From Oscillospiraceae bacterium (GTDB lineage Bacteria; Bacillota; Clostridia; Oscillospirales; Ruminococcaceae), in the NCBI GenBank assembly GCA_017436575.1, contig JAFSCU010000009.1:1-62310 (forward strand): 62,310 bases of DNA, read 5' to 3'. This document shows positions 16,922 to 25,663 of the stretch, one piece after another (within the stretch, counting starts at the first letter, position 1; the number at the start of each line of letters is the position of its first letter). The notes beneath the pieces are model-generated. The model searched no databases. It saw only the letters and a list, made by a program, of their open reading frames with translations, and was not told where the DNA came from. The translations under genes were made by a program, and so were the position numbers.

Positions 16922-16950
16922 ATATTACCATATCGCCACACAGTTGTCAA
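16922..16950 (-). promoter_or_regulatory. Consensus sigma-A promoter reading into the gene-free region
   Basis: Minus strand TTGACA (16950-16945), exactly 17 bases, TAATAT (16927-16922); start expected near 16915. About 170 bases of nearly pure A/T upstream (16951-17120) could act as an UP element. It is cut off from the abc-F gene by a strong terminator, so it must drive a transcript of its own. Confidence 0.8.
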
Positions 16951-17125
16951 CTGTTAAAAATTTATTTAATTAAGTTTTATGTGATTTTTAATACTTTTAA
17001 TTAAATATAGTGTAAGTATTTTTTAGTATTTCATTTTTTAATTAAGTTTTTCTTGATTTTAAAGTTTAGATTCAAAGCTTATTAAATTAATTTATATTAA
17101 ATTTTTCTTAATTTTATTAAATATC

Positions 17126-17162
17126 AAAAAAGTACCATTTCCCTGTGAAAATGGTACTTTTT
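17126..17162 (-). terminator. Intrinsic terminator after the ABC-F gene
   Basis: AAAAAGTACCATTT and AAATGGTACTTTTT form a long stem around CCCTGTG, with A and T runs on both flanks; it sits right at the stop codon. Confidence 0.92.
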
Positions 17163-17164
17163 TA

Positions 17165-18760
17165 TTATCTGTTATGTTTGTATTCAATATATTCGTCGTA
17201 TGTCATCATCTTATCGATAATAGAACCGTCCGGCTGAATTTCAATAATTCTGTTGGCAATAGTCTGAATAAACTGGTGGTCATGGCTGGCAAAAAGTACA
17301 GTGCCTTTAAAATCAACCAGGCCGTTATTTACTGCTGTAATGGATTCCAGGTCCAGATGGTTTGTAGGCTGGTCCAGCATGATTACATTTGCCTCTTTCA
17401 TCATCATACGGGACAGCATACATCTTACTTTTTCACCACCGGAAAGAACATTTACCTTTTTGAAAACATCGTCGCCGGAAAACAGCATTCTGCCCAGGAA
17501 GCCGCGGAGATAGCTGTCTGTCTGGTCTTTTGAATACTGGCGCAGCCAGTCGATGATAGTATCATCAATACCTTCAAAAAAAGCAATATTGTCTTTTGGG
17601 AAATAGCTGCGGGAAGTGGAAACACCCCATTTGATAAAGCCTGAATCAGGTTCCATTTCGCCGTTGAGAATTTTAAACAATGCTGTCTGACCGGCTTCGT
17701 TATCACCTACCAGAGCAATTTTGTCAAGGCGGTTGATATAGAAAGAAATATTGTCCAGAACTTTGATACCGTCAATAGTTTTGGAAAGTTCTCTTACTTC
17801 CAGAACATCTTTACCTACTTCCCTGTCCTGTACAAAGCCAACAAACGGATATTTACGGCTGGATGCAGGCATTTCTTCCAGCTGGATATTATCAAGAATT
17901 TTCTTTCTTGATGTAGCCTGTTTTGATTTTGATTTATTTGCAGAGAAACGGCGGATAAATTCTTCCAACTGTTTGATTTTTTCTTCTTTTTTCTTGTTCT
18001 GGTTGCGGATAAGCTGGTTCATCAGCTGGCTGGATTCATACCAGAAGTCATAGTTGCCGGCATACATTTTTACTTTGTTGTAGTCAATATCAACTGTGTG
18101 TGTACATACGGCATTAAGGAAATGGCGGTCGTGGGATACAACCAGTACTGTGCCGGGAAATTCAATAATAAATTCTTCCAGCCATGCAATAGCATCAATA
18201 TCCAGGTCGTTTGTAGGTTCGTCCAGCAGGATAATACTTGGTTTGCCGAAAAGGGCTTTTGCCAGCAGAACTTTAACCTTGTCACGACCTTTCAGGTTTT
18301 TCATCTGCATATAGTGGTATTCTTTATCCACACCCAGACCGTTGAGCAGCTGCAGAACTTCGGTTTCTGCTTCCCAGCCGTCCAGTTCGGCAAATTCGCC
18401 TTCAAGCTGTGCAGCGCGTTCACCATCTTCTTCAGAAAAGTCAGGTTTTGCATAAAGTTCGTCTTTTTCTTTCATAATTTCATACAGTCGAGGGTTGCCC
18501 ATAATAACTGTTTCCATTACATAATATTCGTCGAACTTGAAATGGTCCTGTTCCAGAACTGACATACGGGCGTTTTTATCCAGGAAAATTTCGCCTTTTG
18601 TAGGTTCACGGAGACCGGAAATAAATTTAAGCAAAGTACTTTTACCAGCACCGTTTGCGCCGATGATGCCATAACAGTTGCCCTGTGTAAAAGTAAGGTT
18701 TACATCTTTGAATAAAGTTTGCCCATCAAATTCGTGGGTTAAATCTTTAATTGTAAGCAT
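17165..18760 (-). CDS. ABC-F family ATPase (YkpA/YbiT-like) with altered second nucleotide site
   Basis: Soluble twin-ATPase protein of the ABC-F group that works on the ribosome E site, aiding translation or giving antibiotic protection. In 531 residues, domain 1 has Walker A GANGAGKS (34-41), a non-standard signature LKGRDK (156-161) and Walker B LLDEPTND (178-185). A charged linker (about 240-300) follows. Domain 2 has GDNEAGQT (352-359), where the Walker A lysine is Gln358, a normal LSGGE (439-443) and LDQPTNHLD (462-470), where the catalytic glutamate is Gln464. Both changes are plain in the codons (CAG). I recall Asn or Gln at the second glutamate in relatives of this clade; the lysine loss looks rarer. 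No membrane segments. Monocistronic. Confidence 0.9.
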   Translation of the reverse strand: MLTIKDLTHEFDGQTLFKDVNLTFTQGNCYGIIGANGAGKSTLLKFISGLREPTKGEIFLDKNARMSVLEQDHFKFDEYYVMETVIMGNPRLYEIMKEKDELYAKPDFSEEDGERAAQLEGEFAELDGWEAETEVLQLLNGLGVDKEYHYMQMKNLKGRDKVKVLLAKALFGKPSIILLDEPTNDLDIDAIAWLEEFIIEFPGTVLVVSHDRHFLNAVCTHTVDIDYNKVKMYAGNYDFWYESSQLMNQLIRNQNKKKEEKIKQLEEFIRRFSANKSKSKQATSRKKILDNIQLEEMPASSRKYPFVGFVQDREVGKDVLEVRELSKTIDGIKVLDNISFYINRLDKIALVGDNEAGQTALFKILNGEMEPDSGFIKWGVSTSRSYFPKDNIAFFEGIDDTIIDWLRQYSKDQTDSYLRGFLGRMLFSGDDVFKKVNVLSGGEKVRCMLSRMMMKEANVIMLDQPTNHLDLESITAVNNGLVDFKGTVLFASHDHQFIQTIANRIIEIQPDGSIIDKMMTYDEYIEYKHNR

Positions 18761-18841
18761 TAATTACTCTCTTTCTTTTCAAGTGGGTTTAAATTGCGTA
18801 ACTATATAATTATATCATAATATTATATCTATAACAATTGG

Positions 18842-20245
18842 CTAAACTGTATAATTAATATCAGTTGCCTGGTTGCGTATATCGTCAATAATCTGTTTTA
18901 TTGTTGTAAGTGCTTTTTCGAGGTCTTGGTAAGTATCCGGACCGGAAGTAGACACACGCAGAAAATATCTGCCACCTGCATCCCCTGTGAGAAAGCGTTC
19001 AGAACCATACACCTTTACCCCCGCTTTTAATGCAACAGATTCAAAGGCCACACTGCTGATGCCCTGTGGCAATTCAAGCCATTGATAATAGGAGTTCATG
19101 TTGGATACCGGAAAATATTTTGCATATATTTCATTGCGCTTTTGGGTCAGCAAAATATGTTCTGCCAATGACTTTTCATAAACACAGCTGTTAATAGCAT
19201 ATGCCGCAATCTGTGCAGAAAACCAGTCCACAGTCAGATTGCAATTATAATTGGCCTGTTCCAGCTTTGAACGAAATTTTTCATCATAACAAATATAGCC
19301 TGTTTTGATACCGGGACTGATTGCTTTGTTAAGCTCTGTAAGATAGATTGCATTGTCAGACACCATATTGTATATAGGCTGCGGCTTGTTTTCTATCAGA
19401 AATGCATAACAATCGTCCTCAATCAGTATCAGATTATAACCGTCAATCAGCTCTGCTATCTCTTTTCGCCTGTTCAGTGGCATACAGGTGGCCTGCGGAT
19501 TGGAGCAAGACGGCGACAAGTATATTCCCTTTACATTATTGGTATTTAGAATTTTCTTCAATTCTGCAACATCCATACCATATTCATCACTTGGAACAGT
19601 CAGCAAAACAATGTGTAGCATATTGGCAAGTGCAAGAAAGTTGGGATATGTATACTGGTCAACTATAATTCTATCCCCTGCTTCAAAAATACCGGCCAGA
19701 ATTAGTGTAAGAGAATTCTGGCTGCCGTTTGTGATAAGTATTTCCCCTGTTGATTTTATATTGAAATTATCCAACCATTTTCTTGCTGCATGCAGCTGAT
19801 AGTCAGTACTGGCAGGGTTGGCAAAACGGATATTGTCTGCAAATGATTTATCTTGTGTAATTTCATTTATAATGAGTTTTAACTGTTTTATATTTGGCTG
19901 TGGAGAAACTGTAATGCCCACATTGATAATATTCTTTTCTGTATTAGTTTCTACCACAGACTTGATGGAATTGATTGATGAATTTACAAAAGTGCCTTTT
20001 CCTGTCACTGCATACAGCAGACCGCGTTTTTCACACAGGGTGTAGGCACGGGTTATAGTGTTGAGACTGACATCAAGGTAGTCTGCCAGTTCTCTCTGGG
20101 GCGGCAGTTTTGTGCCCACAGGCAATACACCGCTGGCTATATCCTTTTCCATAAGTTCTGCAAGAGAAGTATAGATAGGATACTTCAGTTTTTCCCTATC
20201 CGGCTTCCATGTAAGTATATAATTTTCAAACGAGTTTACAGGCAT
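18842..20245 (-). CDS. MocR-type GntR regulator with aminotransferase-like domain
   Basis: A 467-residue regulator. Residues about 10-80 hold a GntR winged helix (YTSLAELMEKDIASGVLPVGTKLPPQRELADYLDVS), and the rest is a type I aminotransferase fold that binds PLP or an amino acid (GSQNSLTLILAG, SPSCSNPQATCMP, LIEDDCYAF). In the usual lysine position the sequence reads TELNKAISPGIKTGYI, so a PLP-binding lysine is retained. The start at 20245 follows GAGGAGAG; the upstream ATG at 20293 lies in the operator region. Divergent from a glutamate synthase-like gene, with repeated boxes between them, so it very likely controls that gene and itself. Confidence 0.9.
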   Translation of the reverse strand: MPVNSFENYILTWKPDREKLKYPIYTSLAELMEKDIASGVLPVGTKLPPQRELADYLDVSLNTITRAYTLCEKRGLLYAVTGKGTFVNSSINSIKSVVETNTEKNIINVGITVSPQPNIKQLKLIINEITQDKSFADNIRFANPASTDYQLHAARKWLDNFNIKSTGEILITNGSQNSLTLILAGIFEAGDRIIVDQYTYPNFLALANMLHIVLLTVPSDEYGMDVAELKKILNTNNVKGIYLSPSCSNPQATCMPLNRRKEIAELIDGYNLILIEDDCYAFLIENKPQPIYNMVSDNAIYLTELNKAISPGIKTGYICYDEKFRSKLEQANYNCNLTVDWFSAQIAAYAINSCVYEKSLAEHILLTQKRNEIYAKYFPVSNMNSYYQWLELPQGISSVAFESVALKAGVKVYGSERFLTGDAGGRYFLRVSTSGPDTYQDLEKALTTIKQIIDDIRNQATDINYTV

Positions 20246-20268
20246 CAGTACACTCTCCTCTATCCAAT

Positions 20269-20346
20269 ATTGTATTGATAACAATTTTATCATTGAATTG
20301 ATTGTATTACAATATTATAATATACTTAAAATGTAATCAATACAAT
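20269..20346. promoter_or_regulatory. Repeated MocR boxes between the divergent genes
   Basis: ATTGTATTGATAACAAT (20269-20285), ATTGTATTACAAT (20301-20313) and, inverted, the complement of ATTGTATTGATTACA (20332-20346) share a core ATTGTATT. Combined direct and inverted boxes are the usual target pattern of MocR regulators. Confidence 0.6.
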
Positions 20347-20365
20347 TATGAAAGCGAGGATTATT

Positions 20366-21889
20366 ATGTCTTACTCACCTAAACTGACATCTAATTTCAA
20401 TGATACAAAAAACAGAAGCAATATAGTTTCCTGTTCCGGTATGTGCTCTTTCTGTACAGAAGACTGTATGGGCACCTGCGAACTGGGACTTGCCGCTGTA
20501 AGAGGCAGCCAGACTGTTTACCCAACAAACACAGGGGCAAACCAGGTTGCCAGTGAAAAGGACTATCCTATTGACTATTCACACTTTAACATCAATGGTC
20601 ACTGCTTTGGTACACACGGTGTAAGACCAAATTATGAAGACGCTACAATCTACAACGTAAAACTGGAACGCAGATACGGCCGTGACAATGAAGTAAAAAT
20701 TGCACTGCCATTTATGCTGCCAGCTGTTATCAAACTAAACTGGAAAGATTATTTTGCAGGTGCTGCCATGGCCGGTGTATGTGCTGTAATCGGCGAAGGT
20801 TGCCCAAGCAAAGACCCTAACCTGGAATATACAGACGGCAAAATAACAAAATTTGAAATGCTGGGCGAAATGTTTGATGCTTTCAACAAATATTATCGCG
20901 GTTATGGCCAGATTATCCTGCAGTGTAATGTAGAAGACGATATGCAGGGCCTGCCTGAATACGCTATCAAAAACCACGGTTGCCAGGCCATTGAATTCAA
21001 ATTCGGCCAGAGTGCAAAAGGTGTACAGCCTGCAAGAATCTGCAAAGGCGGCTATGAAGAAGCACTGAAAAAACAGGCCAGCGGTCTGATTGTAAGACCT
21101 GACCCATCAACACCTGAAATGAAAAAGAAATTTGAAGAAGGCTGCTGCCCTAACTTCTATGCCTATGACAGACTGCCACTTTGGGATACCAAATTTATGG
21201 TAAAACGCGTTAAGGAACTGAAAGAAATGGGTCTGAAAAACGTTTACTTCAAAATGGCAGGTTATGACCCTAAAGACCTGGAAACTGTATTGCGCATTGC
21301 TGCCATGGCAGGTGTTGATATGGTTACATTTGACGGTGCCGGCGGCGGCAGCGGTTACAGCCCAAACAAAATGATGAATGAATGGGCATACCCAACTGTA
21401 TGTATGGAAGTGGCTGTGGCTGACATTGTAAACAAGCTGGAAGATGAAGGTCTGGAAATGCCTGCTATTACAATTACTGGTGGTATCGCAACAGAAGACC
21501 AGGCATATAAAGCCATTGCTCTGGGTGACGGACATATTACAGCTATCGGTCTGTGCCGTGCATCAATGGCAGCTGCAATGAGCGGTAAAAAAATCGGCGA
21601 TATGATTAAAGCCGGTGATGTGCCAGCAAGATATAAACAGTATGGCAATACAGTACAGGAAATCTTTGCTGACCTGGCCGACCTGAGATATATCTATGGC
21701 AAAGAAGCAGATAACTTCCCTACAGGTGCAATCGGCGTATTTTCTTACCTTAACAAAATGGCATTCGGTCTGCAGCATTTTGCAGCACTGAACAGAAAGT
21801 TTGATATTGAACTGGCTGATTCTTCTGACCTGATTCCACTTACAAGAGATGCAAGAGACCTGCTGAACGGCGAATGGTTTGATTTTTAA
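20366..21889 (+). CDS. Glutamate synthase-like FMN-binding protein
   Basis: A 507-residue protein related to the FMN barrel of glutamate synthase large subunits, without glutaminase domain. The barrel shows VDMVTFDGAGGGSGYSP and the phosphate-binding end ITGGIATEDQAYKAIALG. The N-terminus has a cysteine cluster at residues 23, 27, 30, 34 and 38 (CSGMCSFCTEDCMGTC), which could hold an iron-sulfur centre. ATG at 20366 has GAGG seven bases upstream; the longer reading from 20348 has none. Its expression is probably set by the divergent MocR regulator. Likely an amine or ammonia-handling oxidoreductase; the substrate is unknown. Confidence 0.85.
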   Translation: MSYSPKLTSNFNDTKNRSNIVSCSGMCSFCTEDCMGTCELGLAAVRGSQTVYPTNTGANQVASEKDYPIDYSHFNINGHCFGTHGVRPNYEDATIYNVKLERRYGRDNEVKIALPFMLPAVIKLNWKDYFAGAAMAGVCAVIGEGCPSKDPNLEYTDGKITKFEMLGEMFDAFNKYYRGYGQIILQCNVEDDMQGLPEYAIKNHGCQAIEFKFGQSAKGVQPARICKGGYEEALKKQASGLIVRPDPSTPEMKKKFEEGCCPNFYAYDRLPLWDTKFMVKRVKELKEMGLKNVYFKMAGYDPKDLETVLRIAAMAGVDMVTFDGAGGGSGYSPNKMMNEWAYPTVCMEVAVADIVNKLEDEGLEMPAITITGGIATEDQAYKAIALGDGHITAIGLCRASMAAAMSGKKIGDMIKAGDVPARYKQYGNTVQEIFADLADLRYIYGKEADNFPTGAIGVFSYLNKMAFGLQHFAALNRKFDIELADSSDLIPLTRDARDLLNGEWFDF

Positions 21890-21907
21890 TTGAAAACTTC
21901 AATAAAA

Positions 21908-21933
21908 AATGAGAGTGTTTTTACACTCTCATT
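21908..21933. terminator. Bidirectional intrinsic terminator
   Basis: AATGAGAGTGT TTTT ACACTCTCATT with five Ts after it on the plus strand and an A run before it. Confidence 0.9.
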
Positions 21934-21942
21934 TTTGTTTAA

Positions 21943-22560
21943 TCAAAACTCCTGCCGGTAAATCTGCTGTGCCCATGATTGACTGCTGTTTAATTTAAGA
22001 TAGTTTTTGAAATAATCCTTTTCCATCAGGGTAAAATTGCAAAGGACAGCTGTATCTTCTGATTCCATAGAATATACAGCCATAAAGTAAATTCCTTCGT
22101 GTACTGTATACCAGTAACCCATATTGCTTTCTATCATAAAATTAAGATTTTTATAATCATCTATCAGCAATGCAGACAGGCTGTCAGTATTTTTAAACTG
22201 ACCATAAGCGGAACAGATTACTTTTACGGCGCTGTCCATATAATCACCGCCGGCAAAAAAGTCACCTATAATTGACCAAGAAGACAGGTCTACACAAACC
22301 CCATTGTTGCCTGTAACTGTAGAAAAGCTGCCCATAGGATTTTTTGAAAAACCGTCTTTCAGATTATAGTATTCGGCAGTTATTCCCTGCACATCATTGG
22401 CTACATCGATTTTTTCAGCAATAACAGGAAGTTTACTGTCAGAAATAATCTGATTGACCATATCTTCACCCAGTGGCAGTTTATTGACCTTTGGGGTGGA
22501 AGAACAGGCTGTTGTAAATATCATAAGAACTGCAAGAGCAAATGCAATAATTCTTTTCAT
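21943..22560 (-). CDS. Lipoprotein of unknown function (DUF4358-like)
   Basis: 205 residues with a signal peptide and lipobox ending in TTAC (Cys19), so it is anchored on the outer face of the membrane. The soluble part alternates short strands and helices. The opening MVNQIISDSKLPVI and the central YYNLKDG segment resemble DUF4358 lipoproteins of Clostridia, a link I hold loosely. Ribosome binding site AGGAG. It starts ten bases after the yigZ stop and shares its transcript. No function can be assigned. Confidence 0.7.
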   Translation of the reverse strand: MKRIIAFALAVLMIFTTACSSTPKVNKLPLGEDMVNQIISDSKLPVIAEKIDVANDVQGITAEYYNLKDGFSKNPMGSFSTVTGNNGVCVDLSSWSIIGDFFAGGDYMDSAVKVICSAYGQFKNTDSLSALLIDDYKNLNFMIESNMGYWYTVHEGIYFMAVYSMESEDTAVLCNFTLMEKDYFKNYLKLNSSQSWAQQIYRQEF

Positions 22561-22570
22561 TATTTATCTC

Positions 22571-23188
22571 CTAAAAAATATCATATATTTCATCGCTTAC
22601 ATCCGGTTTGCGGCCTTTTGTAAGAATTTCAATTTCGTTAATCAGATTGTCCTGAGTACCGCTGACCATTCTCACCTTTACAAACACTTTGTCAGTATAC
22701 TGTGTGTCCATAACCTTTGCCCCGTTGTTCTGACAGATGTTCATCAGTTTGTCGTACAACGGATAATCTATTTCGACAGACAGGTCAACACACAGGCTGT
22801 AAGACAGTATTTCTGCCGATGCAACTGCCGCCTGTGCCGCCTGTGTATATGCGCGGACAAGACCGCCTGTGCCCAGCAGAGTACCGCCAAAATAGCGAAC
22901 AACAACTATGATTACATCTTCCAGACCGCTGTGGCGCAGAACTTCAAGTATAGGCATACCTGCGGTTTTCTGTGGTTCGCCATCATCGGACTGGCGCTCT
23001 ATTTTTTCATCTTTTATTATATACGCATAACAGGCATGACGGGCGTCATAATGTTTTTTTCTTATAGACGCCAGGAAAGCCTGTGCATCGGCCTCTGTTT
23101 TTGCATGGGAAATATAGCCGATAAATTCGCTTTTCTTTTCATATATTGTATCGTGGCTGGGTGCGCCAACGGTTTTGTAATCTGCCAT
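22571..23188 (-). CDS. YigZ/IMPACT family protein
   Basis: A 205-residue protein of the YigZ family, related to the eukaryotic translation regulator IMPACT; the bacterial role is not well defined. Diagnostic parts are KKSEFIGYISHAKTEADAQAFLASIRKKHYDARHACYAYI (broken here by normal variation) followed by DDGEPQKTAGMPILEVLR and the glycine-rich VVRYFGGTLLGTGGLVRAYTQAA. The C-terminal part (from about 140) is the DUF1949 ferredoxin-like domain. The start at 23188 follows AAGGAG; the upstream in-frame ATG at 23299 falls in the rpmE terminator and is rejected. Confidence 0.93.
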   Translation of the reverse strand: MADYKTVGAPSHDTIYEKKSEFIGYISHAKTEADAQAFLASIRKKHYDARHACYAYIIKDEKIERQSDDGEPQKTAGMPILEVLRHSGLEDVIIVVVRYFGGTLLGTGGLVRAYTQAAQAAVASAEILSYSLCVDLSVEIDYPLYDKLMNICQNNGAKVMDTQYTDKVFVKVRMVSGTQDNLINEIEILTKGRKPDVSDEIYDIF

Positions 23189-23216
23189 AAAAACTCCTTG
23201 AATTTTTATTTTATAA

Positions 23217-23244
23217 CGGGCGGTCGAAGACGCCTGCCCCTGCG
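23217..23244. repeat. Short GC-rich palindromic repeat (CGNAGGGG family)
   Basis: GGGCGG ... CCTGCCCC with TGCG following. Read on the minus strand it begins CGCAGGGGCAGG and ends CCGCCCG, as in two other copies in the window (23661-23685 and 62140-62166). Confidence 0.5.
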
Positions 23245-23277
23245 ATAAATGCACTTTTATTTTACCATAAAAAAACA

Positions 23278-23297
23278 GGGCGGTACAAGTACCGCCC
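23278..23297 (-). terminator. Intrinsic terminator after rpmE
   Basis: GGGCGGTAC AA GTACCGCCC; on the minus strand a run of Ts follows. Confidence 0.9.
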
Positions 23298-23316
23298 ATA
23301 AGTTTTGCAATTAATA

Positions 23317-23520
23317 TTAGTCAACAATACCAAATTTCTTTTTGAATCTGTCAACACGACCGCCTGCATCTACAATTTTCTGTTTACCTGTGTAGAATGG
23401 GTGGCATTTTGAACATACGTCAACAGAGATGTTTTTCTTTGTTGATCTTGTTTTGATTACGTTACCACAAGCACAAGTGATTGTAGCTTCTTCATAATGT
23501 GGATGGATGCCTTCTCTCAT
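23317..23520 (-). CDS. rpmE: 50S ribosomal protein L31, zinc-binding type
   Basis: 67 residues, normal for L31. Zinc-binding cysteines are at 16, 18, 36 and 39 (CACG and [10 protein letters not shown]), so this is the C+ form that also acts as a zinc store in other bacteria. Starts at [10 protein letters not shown] with GAGGTG upstream; the longer reading from 23571 has no site. Monocistronic with its own terminator. Confidence 0.97.
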   Translation of the reverse strand: MREGIHPHYEEATITCACGNVIKTRSTKKNISVDVCSKCHPFYTGKQKIVDAGGRVDRFKKKFGIVD

Positions 23521-23660
23521 CTTGTTCACCTCATTTTCATTTTGTCGGGGTTTCCGTCCCCGAGTGTTCAATAGTTACCCATAAATATTACCACATCTTG
23601 TACATAAATGCAAGTATTTTTTTATGGAATTTACAAGAATTTTCTGCCAGACAAACATAG

Positions 23661-23685
23661 CGGGACGGTTAACCCGTCCCCTACG
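23661..23685. repeat. Short GC-rich palindromic repeat (CGNAGGGG family)
   Basis: CGGGACGG TTAAC CCGTCCCC then TACG. On the minus strand it reads CGTAGGGGACGG. There is no T tract after it, so it looks like a dispersed repeat rather than a terminator. Confidence 0.55.
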
Positions 23686-23698
23686 TATTAATGTATAA

Positions 23699-25405
23699 TT
23701 ATGCCAGAACAGCTTTGATAACTGTGTCGATATCAGCTTTGATAGCTGTTGCTTCTTCCAGGTCTTTACCTTTGATTGAGTAGTAAACCTTGATTTTTGG
23801 TTCTGTACCTGATGGACGTACGATAACCTGGTGGCCACCTTCAAGCAGGTAGATAAGAATGTTTGCATTTGGCAGGTCAATATGCCATTCTTCACCTGTC
23901 AGTTCATCTTTATGTGTAAGAGTTTTATAGTCTTCTCTTGCAACAACTGGAAGTGAACCAAGTTTTGCCAGTGGTTTATCACGCAGACCCTGCATGATGT
24001 CTTTCATTTTATCCATACCGGACAGGCCTTCAAATTCATAGGAATCAACTTTGTTCAGGTAGTAGCCGAATTTTGCATAGATATCCTGAAGAGCTTTGTT
24101 GATGGAAGAACCGATTGAGCGGTAGTAAGCAGCCATTTCGCTGATAAGCAGTGTTGCAACAACAGCGTCTTTATCACGAACAGCAGAACCTACCAGGTAG
24201 CCGTAGCTTTCTTCAAAACCAAGGATAAATCTTTCTTCTTCACCTTTTTCTTCCAGTTTTTTGATTTCTGTACCGATGTATTTGAAACCTGTCAGAACGT
24301 TGATTGTTTCAACACCATGGGAAGCTGCAACTGCATCAGCCAGTGAAGATGAAACGATGGATTTAACCATAATTGGATTTTCTGGCAGTGTACCCAGTTC
24401 TTTTCTTGTTTTTGCGATGTAGTCTGTCAGCAGGATACCAACCTGGTTGCCTGTCAGCAGTACATATTCGTCATTTTCTTTTACTGCGATACCTACGCGG
24501 TCAGCGTCAGGGTCTGTTGCGATAAGTACGTCGCCGTCCAGTTCTTTTACTCTGTCCAGACCCAGCTGCATAGCTTCTCTGATTTCTGGATTTGGATATG
24601 GGCATGTTGGGAAGTTACCATCCGGCAGGCGCTGTTCTTCAACGATTGTGATATCTTTCAGACCTGCTTTTGCCAGAACTGTTGTTACAGGAACCAGACC
24701 GGAACCGTTAAGTGGTGTGTAAACCATCTTCATTGGTTCTTTTACAAAAATGTCTTTTCTCATCATCTGGCCAAGACACCAGTCATAGTAAGCCTGTTTA
24801 ACTTCTTCTGATACATATTCGATTTTGCCTTCAGCTTTAGCCTGTTCAAAATCAGCTTTTTTGATGTCAGCAAAAATATCCAGTTTATTGATTTCAGCCA
24901 GAACTTTGTCTGCAGATTCGCTTGTCATCTGACAGCCGTCTGGGCCATATACTTTATAGCCGTTGTATTTTGCAGGGTTATGGGAAGCTGTAATCATAAT
25001 ACCTGCATCAGATTTATGTGCTCTTGTAGCAAATGAAAGCATTGGTACTGGTGCCAGTGCATCGTAAAGGTAAACTTTTACACTGTTTGCAGCCAGAATC
25101 TGTGCAGCAACCTGTGCAAATTCGTCTGAACGGATACGGGAGTCGTAAGAAATAGTAACTACTGGGTTTTCGTTTTCGCTTTTCAGGAAGTTAGCCAGAC
25201 CCTGTGTAGCTTTACCTACTGTGTAGATGTTCATTCTGTTTGTGCCTGCGCCCAGAACGCCACGAAGACCTGCTGTACCGAATTCAAGGTTGAGAAGGAA
25301 TCTTTCTTTGATAGCTTCGTCATTGCCATTGATTTCTTTCAGTTCAGCCTGCAGATAATCTTCGCCTACTGCTTCACACCAGCGCAGATATTCTTTATTG
25401 TACAT
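23699..25405 (-). CDS. Phosphoglucomutase / phosphomannomutase (alpha-D-phosphohexomutase family)
   Basis: Interconverts sugar 1- and 6-phosphates, most likely glucose, which links glycolysis to UDP-glucose made by the galU product encoded 10 kb away. The 568-residue length and the order of motifs fit the PgcA type: catalytic phosphoserine loop TASHNPAKYNGYK (Ser141), magnesium loop DPDADRVG, sugar loop GFEESYGYL and phosphate loop VRPSGTEPKIKVY. Starts at ATG with TGGAGG upstream. Monocistronic; a dispersed repeat lies just after the stop. Confidence 0.95.
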   Translation of the reverse strand: MYNKEYLRWCEAVGEDYLQAELKEINGNDEAIKERFLLNLEFGTAGLRGVLGAGTNRMNIYTVGKATQGLANFLKSENENPVVTISYDSRIRSDEFAQVAAQILAANSVKVYLYDALAPVPMLSFATRAHKSDAGIMITASHNPAKYNGYKVYGPDGCQMTSESADKVLAEINKLDIFADIKKADFEQAKAEGKIEYVSEEVKQAYYDWCLGQMMRKDIFVKEPMKMVYTPLNGSGLVPVTTVLAKAGLKDITIVEEQRLPDGNFPTCPYPNPEIREAMQLGLDRVKELDGDVLIATDPDADRVGIAVKENDEYVLLTGNQVGILLTDYIAKTRKELGTLPENPIMVKSIVSSSLADAVAASHGVETINVLTGFKYIGTEIKKLEEKGEEERFILGFEESYGYLVGSAVRDKDAVVATLLISEMAAYYRSIGSSINKALQDIYAKFGYYLNKVDSYEFEGLSGMDKMKDIMQGLRDKPLAKLGSLPVVAREDYKTLTHKDELTGEEWHIDLPNANILIYLLEGGHQVIVRPSGTEPKIKVYYSIKGKDLEEATAIKADIDTVIKAVLA

Positions 25406-25663
25406 AATAAAAATGCCTCCATTTTTCTAAAAATTAACAAATTTAACACAGCATTTGAAAAATAAAATTTCAAACGCAAATATACACTTTAAGAATAACA
25501 TAATTCTGCTTTTCTATCAATTATTTTTAATAATAAAAATGCTCCTGTTTATTGGTTAAAATGCCAATAGAATTATATAATTCCTATTATAAATAGTCGG
25601 TTATTGCATATTTTATACAATTATTGTATTATAAACTTAATAAACAGATATCGGGGTGAAGAT

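Noticed and set aside
22454-23248. 264-residue plus-strand frame opposite yigZ
   Set aside because: Cys- and Phe-rich shadow of the yigZ and lipoprotein genes; yigZ has full family motifs.
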